Notes: generated from the letters alone by a model not told the origin. A DNA stretch of 64,000 nucleotides from JAJEBT01 sp965214975 (GCA_965214975.1 OZ244055.1:868001-932000), one strand, 5' to 3'; positions 24,728-32,760 are shown, counted from the first letter of the stretch. Numbers and translations: made by a program.

Positions 24728-26506
24728 CTAGAGGCCCGTCGCCATCGCGCTTTCGAGCGCCAGGCGCCTCGCCTCCTCGGCGAGGCCGGCCAGGCGCAGC
24801 GCGCGCACGGCCGCGGCCGCGGTGGCGCTCCGCTCGTAGGCCCTGCCGTCGGCGGCCGTGGCGGCCGCAAGCGCGAGCAGAACGGTCTCGCCGACCCGCC
24901 CGGCGGCGGCGGCCGCCTCGAGGCTCCTGCGCCAGGCGGGGCCCGGTCCCGGCCTCTCCGAGACCAGCGGGCCGACGAGCAGCCTCCGCCACGCCTCGGG
25001 CGGAAACTCCGCCCCGTTCGCCTCGACCAGCGTCATCAGCGCCGCCACCCTCGCGGCGTCTTCCGCGGAACCCTCCGCGGCGGCCGCCCGGGTCGCCAGC
25101 CTCTCGAGCAGGCCGGCGTCGTCTCCCCCGCCCGCGAGCAGCGCGAGCGGCCACAGGTCGTTCTCCGCGGCTTCGGCCTCCTCGGAACCGTCCCGTTCGG
25201 CGCGCGCGGTCCCGTACCAGGCCATCGCCTCGTCGACCCGGCCCGCCGCGAACAGCGTGCGGGCCGCGCTCCGGGCGAACCAGACCAGTTCGGGGAGCGG
25301 CTCGATCGTCGCCACCACCGCGACGGCGGCGCGCGACAGCTCGTCCCCGCCGCCCGCCTCGCGGGCGATGTCCCAGCCCTGGCGCAGCGTCTCGGCGCGT
25401 TCGGCGGCCGTCTCGCGGCCCGCCGCCGCCCGCAGGAGCAGGGCCCGTCCGCGCGGCCCCCAGCCCGCCCGCGCCTGCGCCACCGGATCGTTCATTTCCC
25501 GGTCGAGAAACGGCAGTTCGGCATGGAACGCGAGGACGTCTTCCGGCGTCACGGCGCCGAGCGCCAGCGCCTTTTCGGCCGCCGCGAGGCGGGCGTCGAG
25601 GTCGACGTTCGGCGCGCGCGCGGCCCAGCGCAGGACCAGGGGAGAGCCGCTCTCGGCGATCGCGGACGGAACCTGGAGGCTGGCGGCCCGGGTCATGGCG
25701 AGGAGCAGGCCGCTCGGTCTGCCGATCGAATCGATGCCCGCCGTCCCGAGGCCGGCCAGCGCGTCCATGGCCGCGAAATACGCCGGCTCGATGCCCTCCT
25801 CGCGCTCGCGCAGGAGGTCGCTGATCAGCGCGGCGCGCGGATGCCGGCCGTCGAGCGCGAGGCAGAACGCCTCCACCTGCTTCCAGTACACCCCTCTGTG
25901 CGCGGCGCCGGCGCGCGCGGCGCCGGCGCAGGCCTCCCCGCTGCGGTTGTCGAGAAACAGCGCCTCGAGGCGGGTCTTCAGGAACGCCTCGTCCTGGTTC
26001 CGCTCGGGCACCGCCGCCATCAGGGCAAGCGCGTTGGAGATGTCGGCCATCGCCAGCAGCCGGTCGGCGCGCAGCCCGAGATAGCTTTCGCCTTCGGGCT
26101 TGCCGGCCGGCGCGATCGCCCGCGACAGCAGCAGCCGCGAGGCCAGGGCGCGCATCGCGGCCGACGCCGTGCGTCCCGGAACCCGCGGCAGGAGGCTGCG
26201 GACGACGTTCCAGCCGACGCCCTGCCACAGGGTCGCCGGCAACCCGCCGCCGCGCTCGTCGAGGGGTCCGAAGCCGTCCGGGCTCAGCGTCTCCAGAACG
26301 TCGACGACGATGCCGGCCCTGTCGAGGGGCTTCTGGGCCCGCAGCGGCGCGTCCGGCCGCGGCGGCGCCTCGCGAGGAGGGCCTGCGGGGGGAAGTTCCG
26401 GGGTCGGCCGGGTCAGGTCGACGGGCTGGGCCGCCGCGGCGGCGAGCGCGGCGACGGCGATTCCCGCCGCCGCGCCGAGAACGGCGCTAGCGCCGGAAAC
26501 GCTCAT
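24728..26506 (-). CDS. exported Ala-rich hypothetical protein
   Basis: 592 residues. A probable signal peptide or membrane anchor (SGASAVLGAAAGIAVAALAA) is followed by a Pro-rich linker and then a long alpha-helical region rich in Ala, Arg and Leu. It contains repeat-like helix pairs (for example RADRLLAMADISNALALMAA), suggestive of TPR/HEAT-type solenoids. I do not recognise a named family, but such a protein commonly sits between the aroK-divergent small membrane gene and xerD in alphaproteobacteria. It overlaps the start of the small gene upstream by 20 bp, so the two are translationally coupled. Confidence 0.8.
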   Translation of the reverse strand: MSVSGASAVLGAAAGIAVAALAAAAAQPVDLTRPTPELPPAGPPREAPPRPDAPLRAQKPLDRAGIVVDVLETLSPDGFGPLDERGGGLPATLWQGVGWNVVRSLLPRVPGRTASAAMRALASRLLLSRAIAPAGKPEGESYLGLRADRLLAMADISNALALMAAVPERNQDEAFLKTRLEALFLDNRSGEACAGAARAGAAHRGVYWKQVEAFCLALDGRHPRAALISDLLREREEGIEPAYFAAMDALAGLGTAGIDSIGRPSGLLLAMTRAASLQVPSAIAESGSPLVLRWAARAPNVDLDARLAAAEKALALGAVTPEDVLAFHAELPFLDREMNDPVAQARAGWGPRGRALLLRAAAGRETAAERAETLRQGWDIAREAGGGDELSRAAVAVVATIEPLPELVWFARSAARTLFAAGRVDEAMAWYGTARAERDGSEEAEAAENDLWPLALLAGGGDDAGLLERLATRAAAAEGSAEDAARVAALMTLVEANGAEFPPEAWRRLLVGPLVSERPGPGPAWRRSLEAAAAAGRVGETVLLALAAATAADGRAYERSATAAAAVRALRLAGLAEEARRLALESAMATGL

Positions 26507-26627
26507 TCGGAAGAACCTTTTCCACCTCGACGGGGGGAGAACGCACGTCCGTGGACGCGAGATAGGCGACCCCGCCGGCAAGCGCGAGCGCGACCGTCGC
26601 CACGGCGACGCCCCAGATCCTGGTCAT
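26487..26627 (-). CDS. small single-pass membrane protein, 46 aa
   Basis: Starts MTRIWGVAVATVALALAGG, a hydrophobic helix of about 18 residues, followed by a short polar tail PPVEVEKVLPNERFRR. Short proteins with this anchor plus VEKVxPxxRF tail are found divergent from aroK in related alphaproteobacteria. GGGGACG lies upstream of the ATG at 26627. Its last 20 bp overlap the next gene. Function unknown. Confidence 0.75.
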   Translation of the reverse strand: MTRIWGVAVATVALALAGGVAYLASTDVRSPPVEVEKVLPNERFRR

Positions 26628-26800
26628 CGCCGCGTCCCCGCGCGGCGGCGGCATCGAGCGGCGCGGCTGCGGCGGCTGTCCGATTCCATGCCGTGTTCGA
26701 CTTCCCGCCGTGTCCCGGTGTATTGTGCCGCCACCGTTGCGGTCCGGCGGCAATCTACAGGCTGCGGGAACCGCTTTCAACGTTGCCGTGACACGGGTCG

Positions 26801-27394
26801 ATGGTGGCAGGCGCGCGCTGTTCCTTGACGTCCCAGCTGCGAAAAGGGCTTTCCGGACGGCCTGTGGTTCTGGTCGGGCTGATGGGTGCGGGCAAGACGT
26901 CGGCCGGCCGCCTTCTGGCGGCGCGGCTGGGCCGGGAGTTCGTCGACGCCGACGCGGAGATCGAGGCCGGCGCCCGCCGCTCGATCGGGGAGATCTTCGA
27001 CAGCCTCGGCGAGGACGGGTTCCGCGACGGCGAGCGGCGCGTGATCGCGCGGCTGATGAAGCGGCGCGACTGCGTGATCGCCGCCGGCGGGGGCGCGTTC
27101 GACGATCCGCGGACCCGCGCCGCCGTCCGCGCCGGAGGCGTGTCGGTCTGGCTCAAGGCGGACGTCGAGGTGCTGCTCGACCGGCTCTCGAGCTGCAACG
27201 ACCGGCCGCTGCTGCGCGAGGGCGACCGGCGCGCGACCCTGGAGAGCCTGATGGCGAAGCGCCATCCGTTCTACGCCGAGGCGGACGTCGTCGTCGAATC
27301 GCGCCGGGAGAGCCCCGAGAGAATCGTCGAGCGGACGATGCGCGCGCTGGCCGGACACGCCGGAATCTCCGGCGGGGGCGCGGCCCGCGAATGA
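26801..27394 (+). CDS. aroK: shikimate kinase
   Basis: 197 residues. Phosphorylates shikimate at O3 with ATP in the cytosolic aromatic amino acid pathway. Walker A GLMGAGKT (26-33), the shikimate-binding VDADAEIE and GEDGFRDGE segments, the AAGGGAF loop (substrate Arg/Gly contacts) and the lid NDRPLLR are all present. The exact start is uncertain: ATG 26801 has only a weak ribosome-binding site, and 10-15 residues may be surplus. The stop overlaps the aroB ATG by 4 bp. Confidence 0.95.
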   Translation: MVAGARCSLTSQLRKGLSGRPVVLVGLMGAGKTSAGRLLAARLGREFVDADAEIEAGARRSIGEIFDSLGEDGFRDGERRVIARLMKRRDCVIAAGGGAFDDPRTRAAVRAGGVSVWLKADVEVLLDRLSSCNDRPLLREGDRRATLESLMAKRHPFYAEADVVVESRRESPERIVERTMRALAGHAGISGGGAARE

Positions 27395-28506
27395 CGCCGT
27401 CCGCGGAAACGCTGCGCGTCGGGCTGGGCGAGCGGTCCTACGACATCGTGATCGGCGCCGGCCTGCTCGGGCCCGGCGGGCCGGCGGCGGCGCGCATCGA
27501 CGAGATCGCGGGGCCCGGACCGGTCTGGATCGTGACCGACGAGACGGTTGCGGGGCTCCATCTCGAACGGGCGATGTCGGCGCTGTCCGCGGCCGGCCGC
27601 GCGGCGACGCCGGTGATTCTGCCGCCCGGCGAAGGCTCCAAGACCATGGCGTCGGTCGAGCGCGTCGTCGGCGTCGTGCTCGACGGCGCGCCCGAGCGGT
27701 CGTCGGCGATCGTCGCTCTCGGCGGCGGCGTGGTCGGCGACATCGCGGGTTTCGCCGCGAGCATGGTGCTGCGCGGCATCCGGTTCGTCCAGCTGCCGAC
27801 GACCCTGATGGCCCAGGTCGACAGCTCGGTGGGCGGCAAGACCGGCGTCAACACCGCGCACGGCAAGAACCTCGTCGGGGCGTTCCACCAGCCGCGCCTC
27901 GTGGTGGCGGACACGGAGCTGCTCGATTCGCTGCCCCGGCGCGAGTTGCTCGCCGGCTACGCCGAAGTCGTCAAGTACGCGCTGCTCGGCGACGCCGCGT
28001 TCTTCGAGTGGCTCGAGAGCCACGGCGCGGCGGTCGTCGCCGGCGACGCCGGGGCCCGTCGCCACGCCGTCCGCACCTGCTGCGCGGCCAAGGCGGAGAT
28101 CGTCGGGCGCGACGAGCGCGAGGCGGGCGCGCGGGCGCTGCTCAACCTCGGTCACACCTTCGCCCACGCCCTCGAGGCCGAGAGCGGCTACGCCCTGCCT
28201 CACGGCGAGGCGGTCGCCATCGGGACGGTTCTCGCCTTCGAGCTTTCGGCCGCCAAGGGCCTGTGCGCCGCCGGCGACGTCGAGCGGGTGCGCCGGCATC
28301 TCTCCTCGGTCGGGCTTCCGGTCGCCGTTCCGGCGGGACTCGGCGGGAACCCGGAGACGCTGCTTCGTCACATGCGGCGGGACAAGAAGGTGCGGTCGGG
28401 CCGGCTGGTCCTCGTTCTCGCGCGATCGATCGGCGATGCGTTCGTGACGGCCGACGTCGATCCCGGCGAGGTGCTCCAGGCGCTCGCGGGGGCGGTCTCG
28501 CCGTGA
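27391..28506 (+). CDS. aroB: 3-dehydroquinate synthase
   Basis: 371 residues, standard length. NAD+- and metal-dependent cyclisation of DAHP to 3-dehydroquinate. Visible: the PGEGSKTMASVE glycine loop, IVALGGGVVGDIAGFAASM (NAD-binding), QLPTTLMAQVDSSVGGKTGVN, the metal-ligand Glu in AGYAEVVKYALL and His residues in LNLGHTFAHALE and LPHGEAVAIG. The ATGA junction with aroK indicates one transcript. aroK-aroB is the usual pair. Confidence 0.97.
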   Translation: MTPSAETLRVGLGERSYDIVIGAGLLGPGGPAAARIDEIAGPGPVWIVTDETVAGLHLERAMSALSAAGRAATPVILPPGEGSKTMASVERVVGVVLDGAPERSSAIVALGGGVVGDIAGFAASMVLRGIRFVQLPTTLMAQVDSSVGGKTGVNTAHGKNLVGAFHQPRLVVADTELLDSLPRRELLAGYAEVVKYALLGDAAFFEWLESHGAAVVAGDAGARRHAVRTCCAAKAEIVGRDEREAGARALLNLGHTFAHALEAESGYALPHGEAVAIGTVLAFELSAAKGLCAAGDVERVRRHLSSVGLPVAVPAGLGGNPETLLRHMRRDKKVRSGRLVLVLARSIGDAFVTADVDPGEVLQALAGAVSP

Positions 28507-28540
28507 CCGTCGCGGACGCGCGCCGGCGGGACGGGCGGTG

Positions 28541-29836
28541 ATGGAGCCGGCGCTTCTCGCGACCGTTGGCGGCATCGTCCTGCTGCTCGTGCTGTCGGCG
28601 TTCTTCTCGGGTTCGGAAACCGCGCTGACGGCGGCCTCGCGCCCCCGCATGCACCAGCTCGCGGTCAAGGGGAACCGGCGCGCGCGCCTCGTCAACCGGC
28701 TGCGCGAACGCGAGGAACACCTGCTCGGCACGGTGCTGCTCGGCAACAACCTGGTCAACATCCTTGCCTCGGCGCTGGCCACGAGCGTGCTGATCGGGAT
28801 CTTCGGCGAGGCCGGCGTCGTCTACGCGACCCTGGCGATGACGCTGCTGGTGCTGCTGTTCGGCGAGATGCTGCCGAAGACCTACGCCTTCCGGAACGCC
28901 GACCGGCTGGCGCTGCTGGTGGCGCCGGTGTTCCGCCTGCTGGTCCTCGCGCTGTCGCCGGTGATGACGGTCCTGCACCGGCTGTTCCGCGGGCTCTCGC
29001 GCGTCTTCGGGGCCGGCGACGGGCGGTCCGAGGATTCCGGCTCGACCATGGAGGAGCTGCGCGGCGCGATCGAGCTCCACCCCGAACCGGGCCGCGAGCG
29101 GGGGGTCCGGCAGCGGGCGATGCTGCACAGCATCCTCGACCTCGCCGACGTCGACGTCGGCATGGTCATGCACCACCGCCAGGACGTCTTCATGATCGAC
29201 GCCTCGCAGCCGGTCCCGGCGATCGTCGAGCAGGCGCTCGAGAGCCCCTACACCCGCATCCCGCTGTGGCGCGATTCGCCCGACGAGGTGATCGGCGTCA
29301 TGCACGCGCGCGACCTGTTGCGCGAGGTCCACGCGCATTCGGGGCGCCTCGACGAGCTGTCGCTCGTGGACGTGCTCACGCCGCCCTGGTTCATCCCCGA
29401 CACCACCAGCCTGCTCGACCAGCTTCACGCCTTCCGCCAGCGCCGGGAGCATTTCGCCCTGGTGGTGGACGAATACGGCGCCCTGATGGGGGTGGTGACG
29501 CTCGAGGACATCCTGGAGGAGATCGTCGGCGACATCTCCGACGAGCACGACGTCGCGCCGGTCGGCGTCCACCCCCAGCGCGACGGCGCGACCGTGGTCG
29601 CGGGCGACGTCACGCTGCGCGACCTGAACCGGCGTTTCGGCTGGAAGCTCCCCGACCAGGAGCACGCGACGATCGCCGGGCTCGTCATCAACGAGGCGCG
29701 CCTCATTCCCGAGGTCGGGCAGACCTTCGGCTTCCACGGCTTCCGCTTCGAGATTCTCGGGCGCAGGAACAACCGGATCACCCAGGTCCGCGTGACGGCT
29801 CCGGAGCGGCCCGGCGACGGGGCGGTCGCGGACTGA
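28541..29836 (+). CDS. CNNM/CorC family hemolysin-like membrane protein
   Basis: About 431 residues. N-terminal DUF21/CNNM transmembrane domain with three to four helices (LLATVGGIVLLLVLSAFFSG, then GTVLLGNNLVNILASALATS), a CBS pair (about 205-330; FMIDASQP..., EHFALVVDEYGALMGVVTLE) and a C-terminal CorC_HlyC domain (VNRRFGW-like GWKLPDQEHATIAGLV). Members are implicated in Mg2+/Co2+ transport. GTG at 28538 or ATG at 28541 could start it; ATG chosen. It lies 34 bp after aroB and is often found there in alphaproteobacteria. Confidence 0.9.
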   Translation: MEPALLATVGGIVLLLVLSAFFSGSETALTAASRPRMHQLAVKGNRRARLVNRLREREEHLLGTVLLGNNLVNILASALATSVLIGIFGEAGVVYATLAMTLLVLLFGEMLPKTYAFRNADRLALLVAPVFRLLVLALSPVMTVLHRLFRGLSRVFGAGDGRSEDSGSTMEELRGAIELHPEPGRERGVRQRAMLHSILDLADVDVGMVMHHRQDVFMIDASQPVPAIVEQALESPYTRIPLWRDSPDEVIGVMHARDLLREVHAHSGRLDELSLVDVLTPPWFIPDTTSLLDQLHAFRQRREHFALVVDEYGALMGVVTLEDILEEIVGDISDEHDVAPVGVHPQRDGATVVAGDVTLRDLNRRFGWKLPDQEHATIAGLVINEARLIPEVGQTFGFHGFRFEILGRRNNRITQVRVTAPERPGDGAVAD

Positions 29837-29859
29837 ACGCCGACGCAAGGGAGAACGCC

Positions 29860-30420
29860 ATGCCGCTGTCCGACCCGCCTTCCGGCCGGGAACCCGTCGC
29901 CGCGCGCGAGATCGCGTGCCGCAGCTTTCGCCGCGACGACGGGCTGTGGGACGTCGAGGGCCATCTCGCCGACGTCAGGGCCTACGGCTTCCCCAACCGC
30001 TTCCGGGGCTGGATCGGGCCGGGGGAGCCGCTTCACGACATGTGGCTGCGCCTCACCGTCGACGCCGAGCTCGTGGTCCGGGCCGTCGAGGCGGTCACCG
30101 ACGCCGGGCCCTACGAGGCCTGCCCGGCGATCCTGCCGGCGTTCCGGAAACTCGAGGGCATGCGGATCGGCCCCGGCTGGAACCGCCGCGTGCGCGAGCG
30201 CCTCGGCGGCGTGCGCGGCTGCACCCATCTCGTCGACCTGCTCGGACCGCTCGCCACCGTCGCGTTCCACACCGTGCTGTGGTCGCGCTCCCCGGCCGCC
30301 GGCCGCGCGCCCGAGACGGCCGTTCCGCGCCCGCCGGTCGACAGCTGCCACGTGTGGGCCTCCGACGGCCCGCTCGTGCGCGACGAGCACCCGGAGCGCT
30401 ACACCGGCAAGCCCGGCTGA
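29860..30420 (+). CDS. DUF2889 family protein
   Basis: 186 residues from ATG 29860, 8 nt after AAGGGAG. Matches DUF2889: REIACRSFRRDDGLWDVEGHL, then LHDMWLRLTVD, the Cys/Pro-containing GPYEACPAILP and the GCTHLVDLLGPLATVAFHT block ending in ...DSCHVWASDGP. The conserved Cys and His suggest a metal or thiol function, but the family is uncharacterised. 23 bp behind the CNNM gene. Copy C of the dispersed repeat follows. Confidence 0.88.
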   Translation: MPLSDPPSGREPVAAREIACRSFRRDDGLWDVEGHLADVRAYGFPNRFRGWIGPGEPLHDMWLRLTVDAELVVRAVEAVTDAGPYEACPAILPAFRKLEGMRIGPGWNRRVRERLGGVRGCTHLVDLLGPLATVAFHTVLWSRSPAAGRAPETAVPRPPVDSCHVWASDGPLVRDEHPERYTGKPG

Positions 30421-30444
30421 AGCCGTCCGGCGCGAGACCGGGCA

Positions 30445-30612
30445 GGACCGGTTTCCTGTCCGGCGACGCGTGAACCGGCCTGTCCGGCGGGTCGTTCGGG
30501 AGCGCGTTTCGTCGTCCGGGCACCAGTTCCGGCCTCGGGAAGCGGACTCCTGGTCGCACGCCAGGCGGATCCGCACCCGCTCCCGGCACTCGGTCACGAC
30601 AAAAAACGTTTC
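30445..30612 (+). repeat. dispersed intergenic repeat, copy C
   Basis: 168 bp, nearly colinear with copy D at 32402-32569. Opens GGACCGGTTTCCTGTCCGGC, contains the identical core CGGCCTGTCCGGCGGGTCGT then TCGGGAGCGCGTTTCGTCG, and ends GGCACTCGGTCACGACAAAA. It forms the left boundary of the toxin-antitoxin islet. Confidence 0.75.
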
Positions 30613-30739
30613 TGCCGCGTCAACCCGAATCAGGAGGGGTCGGGAAGTCCGGCATCGTGAGGCACAGGGCAACTGCCCAGGTCTGGTTTCGCCGGTCGTC
30701 GGGAGGCGAGGGCCCGGATGATGCGGGCCGGCGGGTTTC

Positions 30740-30935
30740 GGAGGCGCAGTTCCGGGACCAGTTGCAGCGGCTCTGGACGCGCCAGGGTTTCGAGGACGTT
30801 CCAGCGCCGCTTTCGGGCGATGGCGATGACGGAGCGCAGGCTGGCGAAGTCATGGGCGCCCTGCGTCGAGCGGAAGCCTCCCGGGATCTTCTGGCGCCGA
30901 AAATCACGAAAGCGGCCACCAAATCTCAGCCCAGG
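30740..30935 (-). pseudogene. C-terminal remnant of an IS66-type transposase
   Basis: On the minus strand a stretch reads FRDFRRQKIPGGFRSTQGA then HDFASLRSVIAIARKRRWN and VLETLARPEPLQLVPELRL. This matches the C-terminus of IS66-like transposases (KISGGFRSxxGAxxFAxLRSVIATARKQGWN...L). The DDE core and helper orfs are absent and the frame runs on past the usual stop, so it is inactive. The 592 bp gap from 30421 to 31012 holds only this and repeat C. Confidence 0.65.
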
Positions 30936-31012
30936 TCGGTGCCTTTCGGATTCCCCCGTCCCGTATCGTTGCAGACCGGCTCCCGGGATCTTCAGGTTCC
31001 CATCCACCGTCG

Positions 31013-31411
31013 TCAGCCTGCCTCCGTCTCCGCCAACCGGCTCCGGACCGCCGCGAGCAACGCCTCCACCTGTTCGATGGCCTCGGACCGATCGAGCGGG
31101 CAGGCGCCAGCACCGGCGGCCGCATAGCGCAGACGAACGGCGTAGCGGGTGTAGTCAACCAACCCGTCGAAACGGGCAACATCCGCTCCGCCGACGCTCA
31201 ACATGTCCAGCAGGGCCGCCAGATCGTGCGACAGCGGGTAGGTTTCGCCCCGCAAGGCGAGCCAGGCCTTGAACAGCTTCTCCGCAGCCTGCTGGACATG
31301 GAAGCCGAAAATCTCGTCGGCGAAAACGGCTTCATCACCCATGCCGCGAAGCGCCGAAAGGTCTCTCTCGGCCGCGTCCGTCAGCTCCCGCGCCTGTTCA
31401 AGGTCGCTCAT
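31013..31411 (-). CDS. HEPN-domain protein of an MNT/HEPN toxin-antitoxin module
   Basis: 132 residues, all one HEPN fold: an initial helix with MSDLEQARELTDAAERDLSA, the central GFHVQQAAEKLFKAWLALRG and PLSHDLAALLDML, then DYTRYAVRLRY. HEPN proteins partnered with minimal nucleotidyltransferases are RNase toxins whose activity is blocked by adenylylation from the MNT antitoxin. The canonical RX4-6H catalytic motif is not exact here (R then H eight residues on), so toxicity is inferred from the pairing. Its ATG overlaps the MNT gene by 14 bp. Confidence 0.88.
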   Translation of the reverse strand: MSDLEQARELTDAAERDLSALRGMGDEAVFADEIFGFHVQQAAEKLFKAWLALRGETYPLSHDLAALLDMLSVGGADVARFDGLVDYTRYAVRLRYAAAGAGACPLDRSEAIEQVEALLAAVRSRLAETEAG

Positions 31412-31733
31412 AGAGCACCCTGCCTTCGCGCAGCGCGCGCGCGAGCACATGATTGAGGGAGCCGCGCCAGCGGTCGGCCTCGTCCAGGCTGTAGACCAGG
31501 ATGTCCTTCGGAACGTGGAATTTCGCAAGCGCGCGCCAGAGGCGCGTCTCTTCGGCGCCGCGGTTCCGGCCCGGCCCGAACGGCTCCGCCTCGACGACCA
31601 CCAGATCGATGTCCGAGTCCGCCCCGGCGTCGCCGCGGGCGCGAGAACCGAAAAGGATCACCTGCTCGGGATCGGCCACCTCGACGATGGCCGCGGTCAT
31701 CCGCTGGAGAAGCGCATCGTCAATCCGGGTCAT
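31398..31733 (-). CDS. minimal nucleotidyltransferase (MNT antitoxin)
   Basis: 111 residues. The pol-beta-type NTase signature GSRARGDAGADSDIDLVVVE (about 33-52) contains the GSx10DxD catalytic pattern, and a third carboxylate is expected near VPKDILVYS. MntA-type antitoxins transfer AMP to a Tyr in the HEPN partner. AGGGAG precedes ATG 31733, and the gene overlaps the HEPN gene (14 bp) and a small upstream reading frame (14 bp). Confidence 0.9.
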   Translation of the reverse strand: MTRIDDALLQRMTAAIVEVADPEQVILFGSRARGDAGADSDIDLVVVEAEPFGPGRNRGAEETRLWRALAKFHVPKDILVYSLDEADRWRGSLNHVLARALREGRVLYERP

Positions 31734-31875
31734 ATGCGTTCTCCCTCGCTTGGACGACCCTCCCGTCCTCGAAGGCAACGACGAGGTCGCTGTCCACCGT
31801 CGGCAGCGCCTCCGTCGCAAGGACCGTCTTGCTCGTCCCGTTCACGGGAAGCGCCTCGCGTGCAGTCTGTGGCAT
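31720..31875 (-). CDS. small hypothetical protein overlapping the MNT gene, 51 aa
   Basis: MPQTAREALPVNGTSKTVLA then TEALPTVDSDLVVAFEDGR and VVQARENAYDPD. The third-base G/C bias is strong and the frame overlaps the MNT start by 14 bp, the same overlap as MNT/HEPN, which is the best argument that it is translated. I do not recognise the family. No good ribosome-binding site precedes ATG 31875. It could be the truncated tail of a larger protein. Confidence 0.5.
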   Translation of the reverse strand: MPQTAREALPVNGTSKTVLATEALPTVDSDLVVAFEDGRVVQARENAYDPD

Positions 31876-31879
31876 CGCA

Positions 31880-32083
31880 TCATACCAGCGTTTTCAGGGA
31901 CGGCGGATCGACATCGAGCATGACCCTGCCCGGCATCTGCGCCGGCAGCCTGACGCCGATCATGGAACCGGTCATCGCCAGGGACGCATTGCCCGTCTCC
32001 GACGCCAAGGGCTGCTGTCCGCCCGCCGCCCGGGCGCCCGGCACGGTCGGACCGGGGATTTCCCGCGTCAATTTCGCAGCCAT
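31880..32083 (-). CDS. small hypothetical protein, 67 aa
   Basis: Reads MAAKLTREIPGPTVPGARAA and ends GSMIGVRLPAQMPGR then VMLDVDPPSLKTLV. Codons are strongly G/C at third positions in the C-terminal half, suggesting genuine coding. It ends 4 bp before the 51 aa gene, in line with one transcript leading into MNT-HEPN. No Shine-Dalgarno is seen and the N-terminus is compositionally odd, so it may be a remnant rather than a complete gene. Confidence 0.4.
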   Translation of the reverse strand: MAAKLTREIPGPTVPGARAAGGQQPLASETGNASLAMTGSMIGVRLPAQMPGRVMLDVDPPSLKTLV

Positions 32084-32153
32084 TGCGCAACCATGCCTGC
32101 AACGCGCCAACCTGCCATTGGCATCGATTGCCGACGCAACAGGGGGATTGGCC

Positions 32154-32339
32154 GTGCACGCCGCCATTGCCGACAGGAGGGAGGAACTGGCGGAACTCTG
32201 CCGGCGCCACGGCGTGGTGCGCCTCGAAGTGTTCGGCTCGGCGGCGCGCGCCACGGACTTCGATCCGCTGGCCAGCGACGCCGATTTCCTCGTGGAATTC
32301 GGACTCGAGAACGGACGGGCGCCGCTCGGACAGTCATGA
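32154..32339 (+). pseudogene. truncated nucleotidyltransferase (MNT-type)
   Basis: From GTG 32154, after GGGGGATTGG, the reading VHAAIADRREELAELCRRHG then VVRLEVFGSAARATDFDPLA and SDADFLVEFGLENG matches the N-terminal half of NTase antitoxins (GSx-D-x-D). It stops after 61 residues, about half the normal length, 62 bp before repeat D begins. No HEPN partner follows. A second, broken antitoxin facing away from the intact one. Confidence 0.7.
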
Positions 32340-32401
32340 TCGACTGGATGCGGGGCACCGGTCCCTCCACCGGTTCGCCAACCGGACAGTTCCGCTCCCC
32401 G

Positions 32402-32569
32402 GGACCGATTTCTTGTCCGGCGGCGGGTGAACCGGCCTGTCCGGCGGGTCGTTCGGGAGCGCGTTTCGTCGTCCGGGTGCCGGTTCGGACCCCGGGAAGC
32501 GGAGCCTGATCGCGCGGCGGGCGGAGCCGCACCCGCCGCCGGCACTCGGTCGCGGCAAAAGAATGTTCC
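32402..32569 (+). repeat. dispersed intergenic repeat, copy D
   Basis: 168 bp, same length and orientation as copy C. Opens GGACCGATTTCTTGTCCGGC, shares GGTGAACCGGCCTGTCCGGC and GGGTCGTTCGGGAGCGCGTT exactly with C, and ends GGCACTCGGTCGCGGCAAAA. It lies just upstream of the rimP operon promoter and closes the toxin-antitoxin islet on the right. Confidence 0.75.
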
Positions 32570-32590
32570 CGCGAGACCAGGGCGGGCGGC

Positions 32591-32618
32591 TTGAATCCGC
32601 CGGAGAACCTGCTACATT
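32591..32618 (+). promoter_or_regulatory. promoter of the rimP-nusA-infB operon
   Basis: TTGAAT (32591-32596) and TACATT (32613-32618) with a 16 bp spacer. The predicted start of transcription is near 32625, giving a leader of about 135 nt that contains the terminator-like hairpin at 32661. Confidence 0.55.
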
Positions 32619-32660
32619 GACCGGTGTCGGCGACGCGAACGCGCCGTCCGAAGGAGGGAG

Positions 32661-32685
32661 AGCGGGCACGGCCCGCTTTTTGTTT
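32661..32685 (+). terminator. intrinsic-terminator hairpin in the rimP leader (possible attenuator)
   Basis: AGCGGGC-ACG-GCCCGCT is a perfect 7 bp stem with a 3 nt loop followed by TTTTTGTTT. It lies between the predicted promoter and the rimP start, directly after an AAGGAGGGAG run that has no gene behind it. NusA is encoded downstream, so a NusA-sensitive attenuator is a plausible reading. Confidence 0.6.
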
Positions 32686-32760
32686 GCCACCACGAACCCG
32701 CGGTCTGGGCGCGGCGTCCGGCCGGACGCCGCCGCCGCGAAGGCGGATCTTGCGGACGCC

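Noticed and set aside
26696..26726. TTCGAC...TATTGT as the aroK promoter
   Set aside because: The spacer is 19 bp and both hexamers are weak; not supported enough to list.
30445..32569. CRISPR array formed by the repeats
   Set aside because: The copies are about 168 bp, 2 kb apart and only four in number; there are no spacers of uniform length and no cas genes anywhere in the window.
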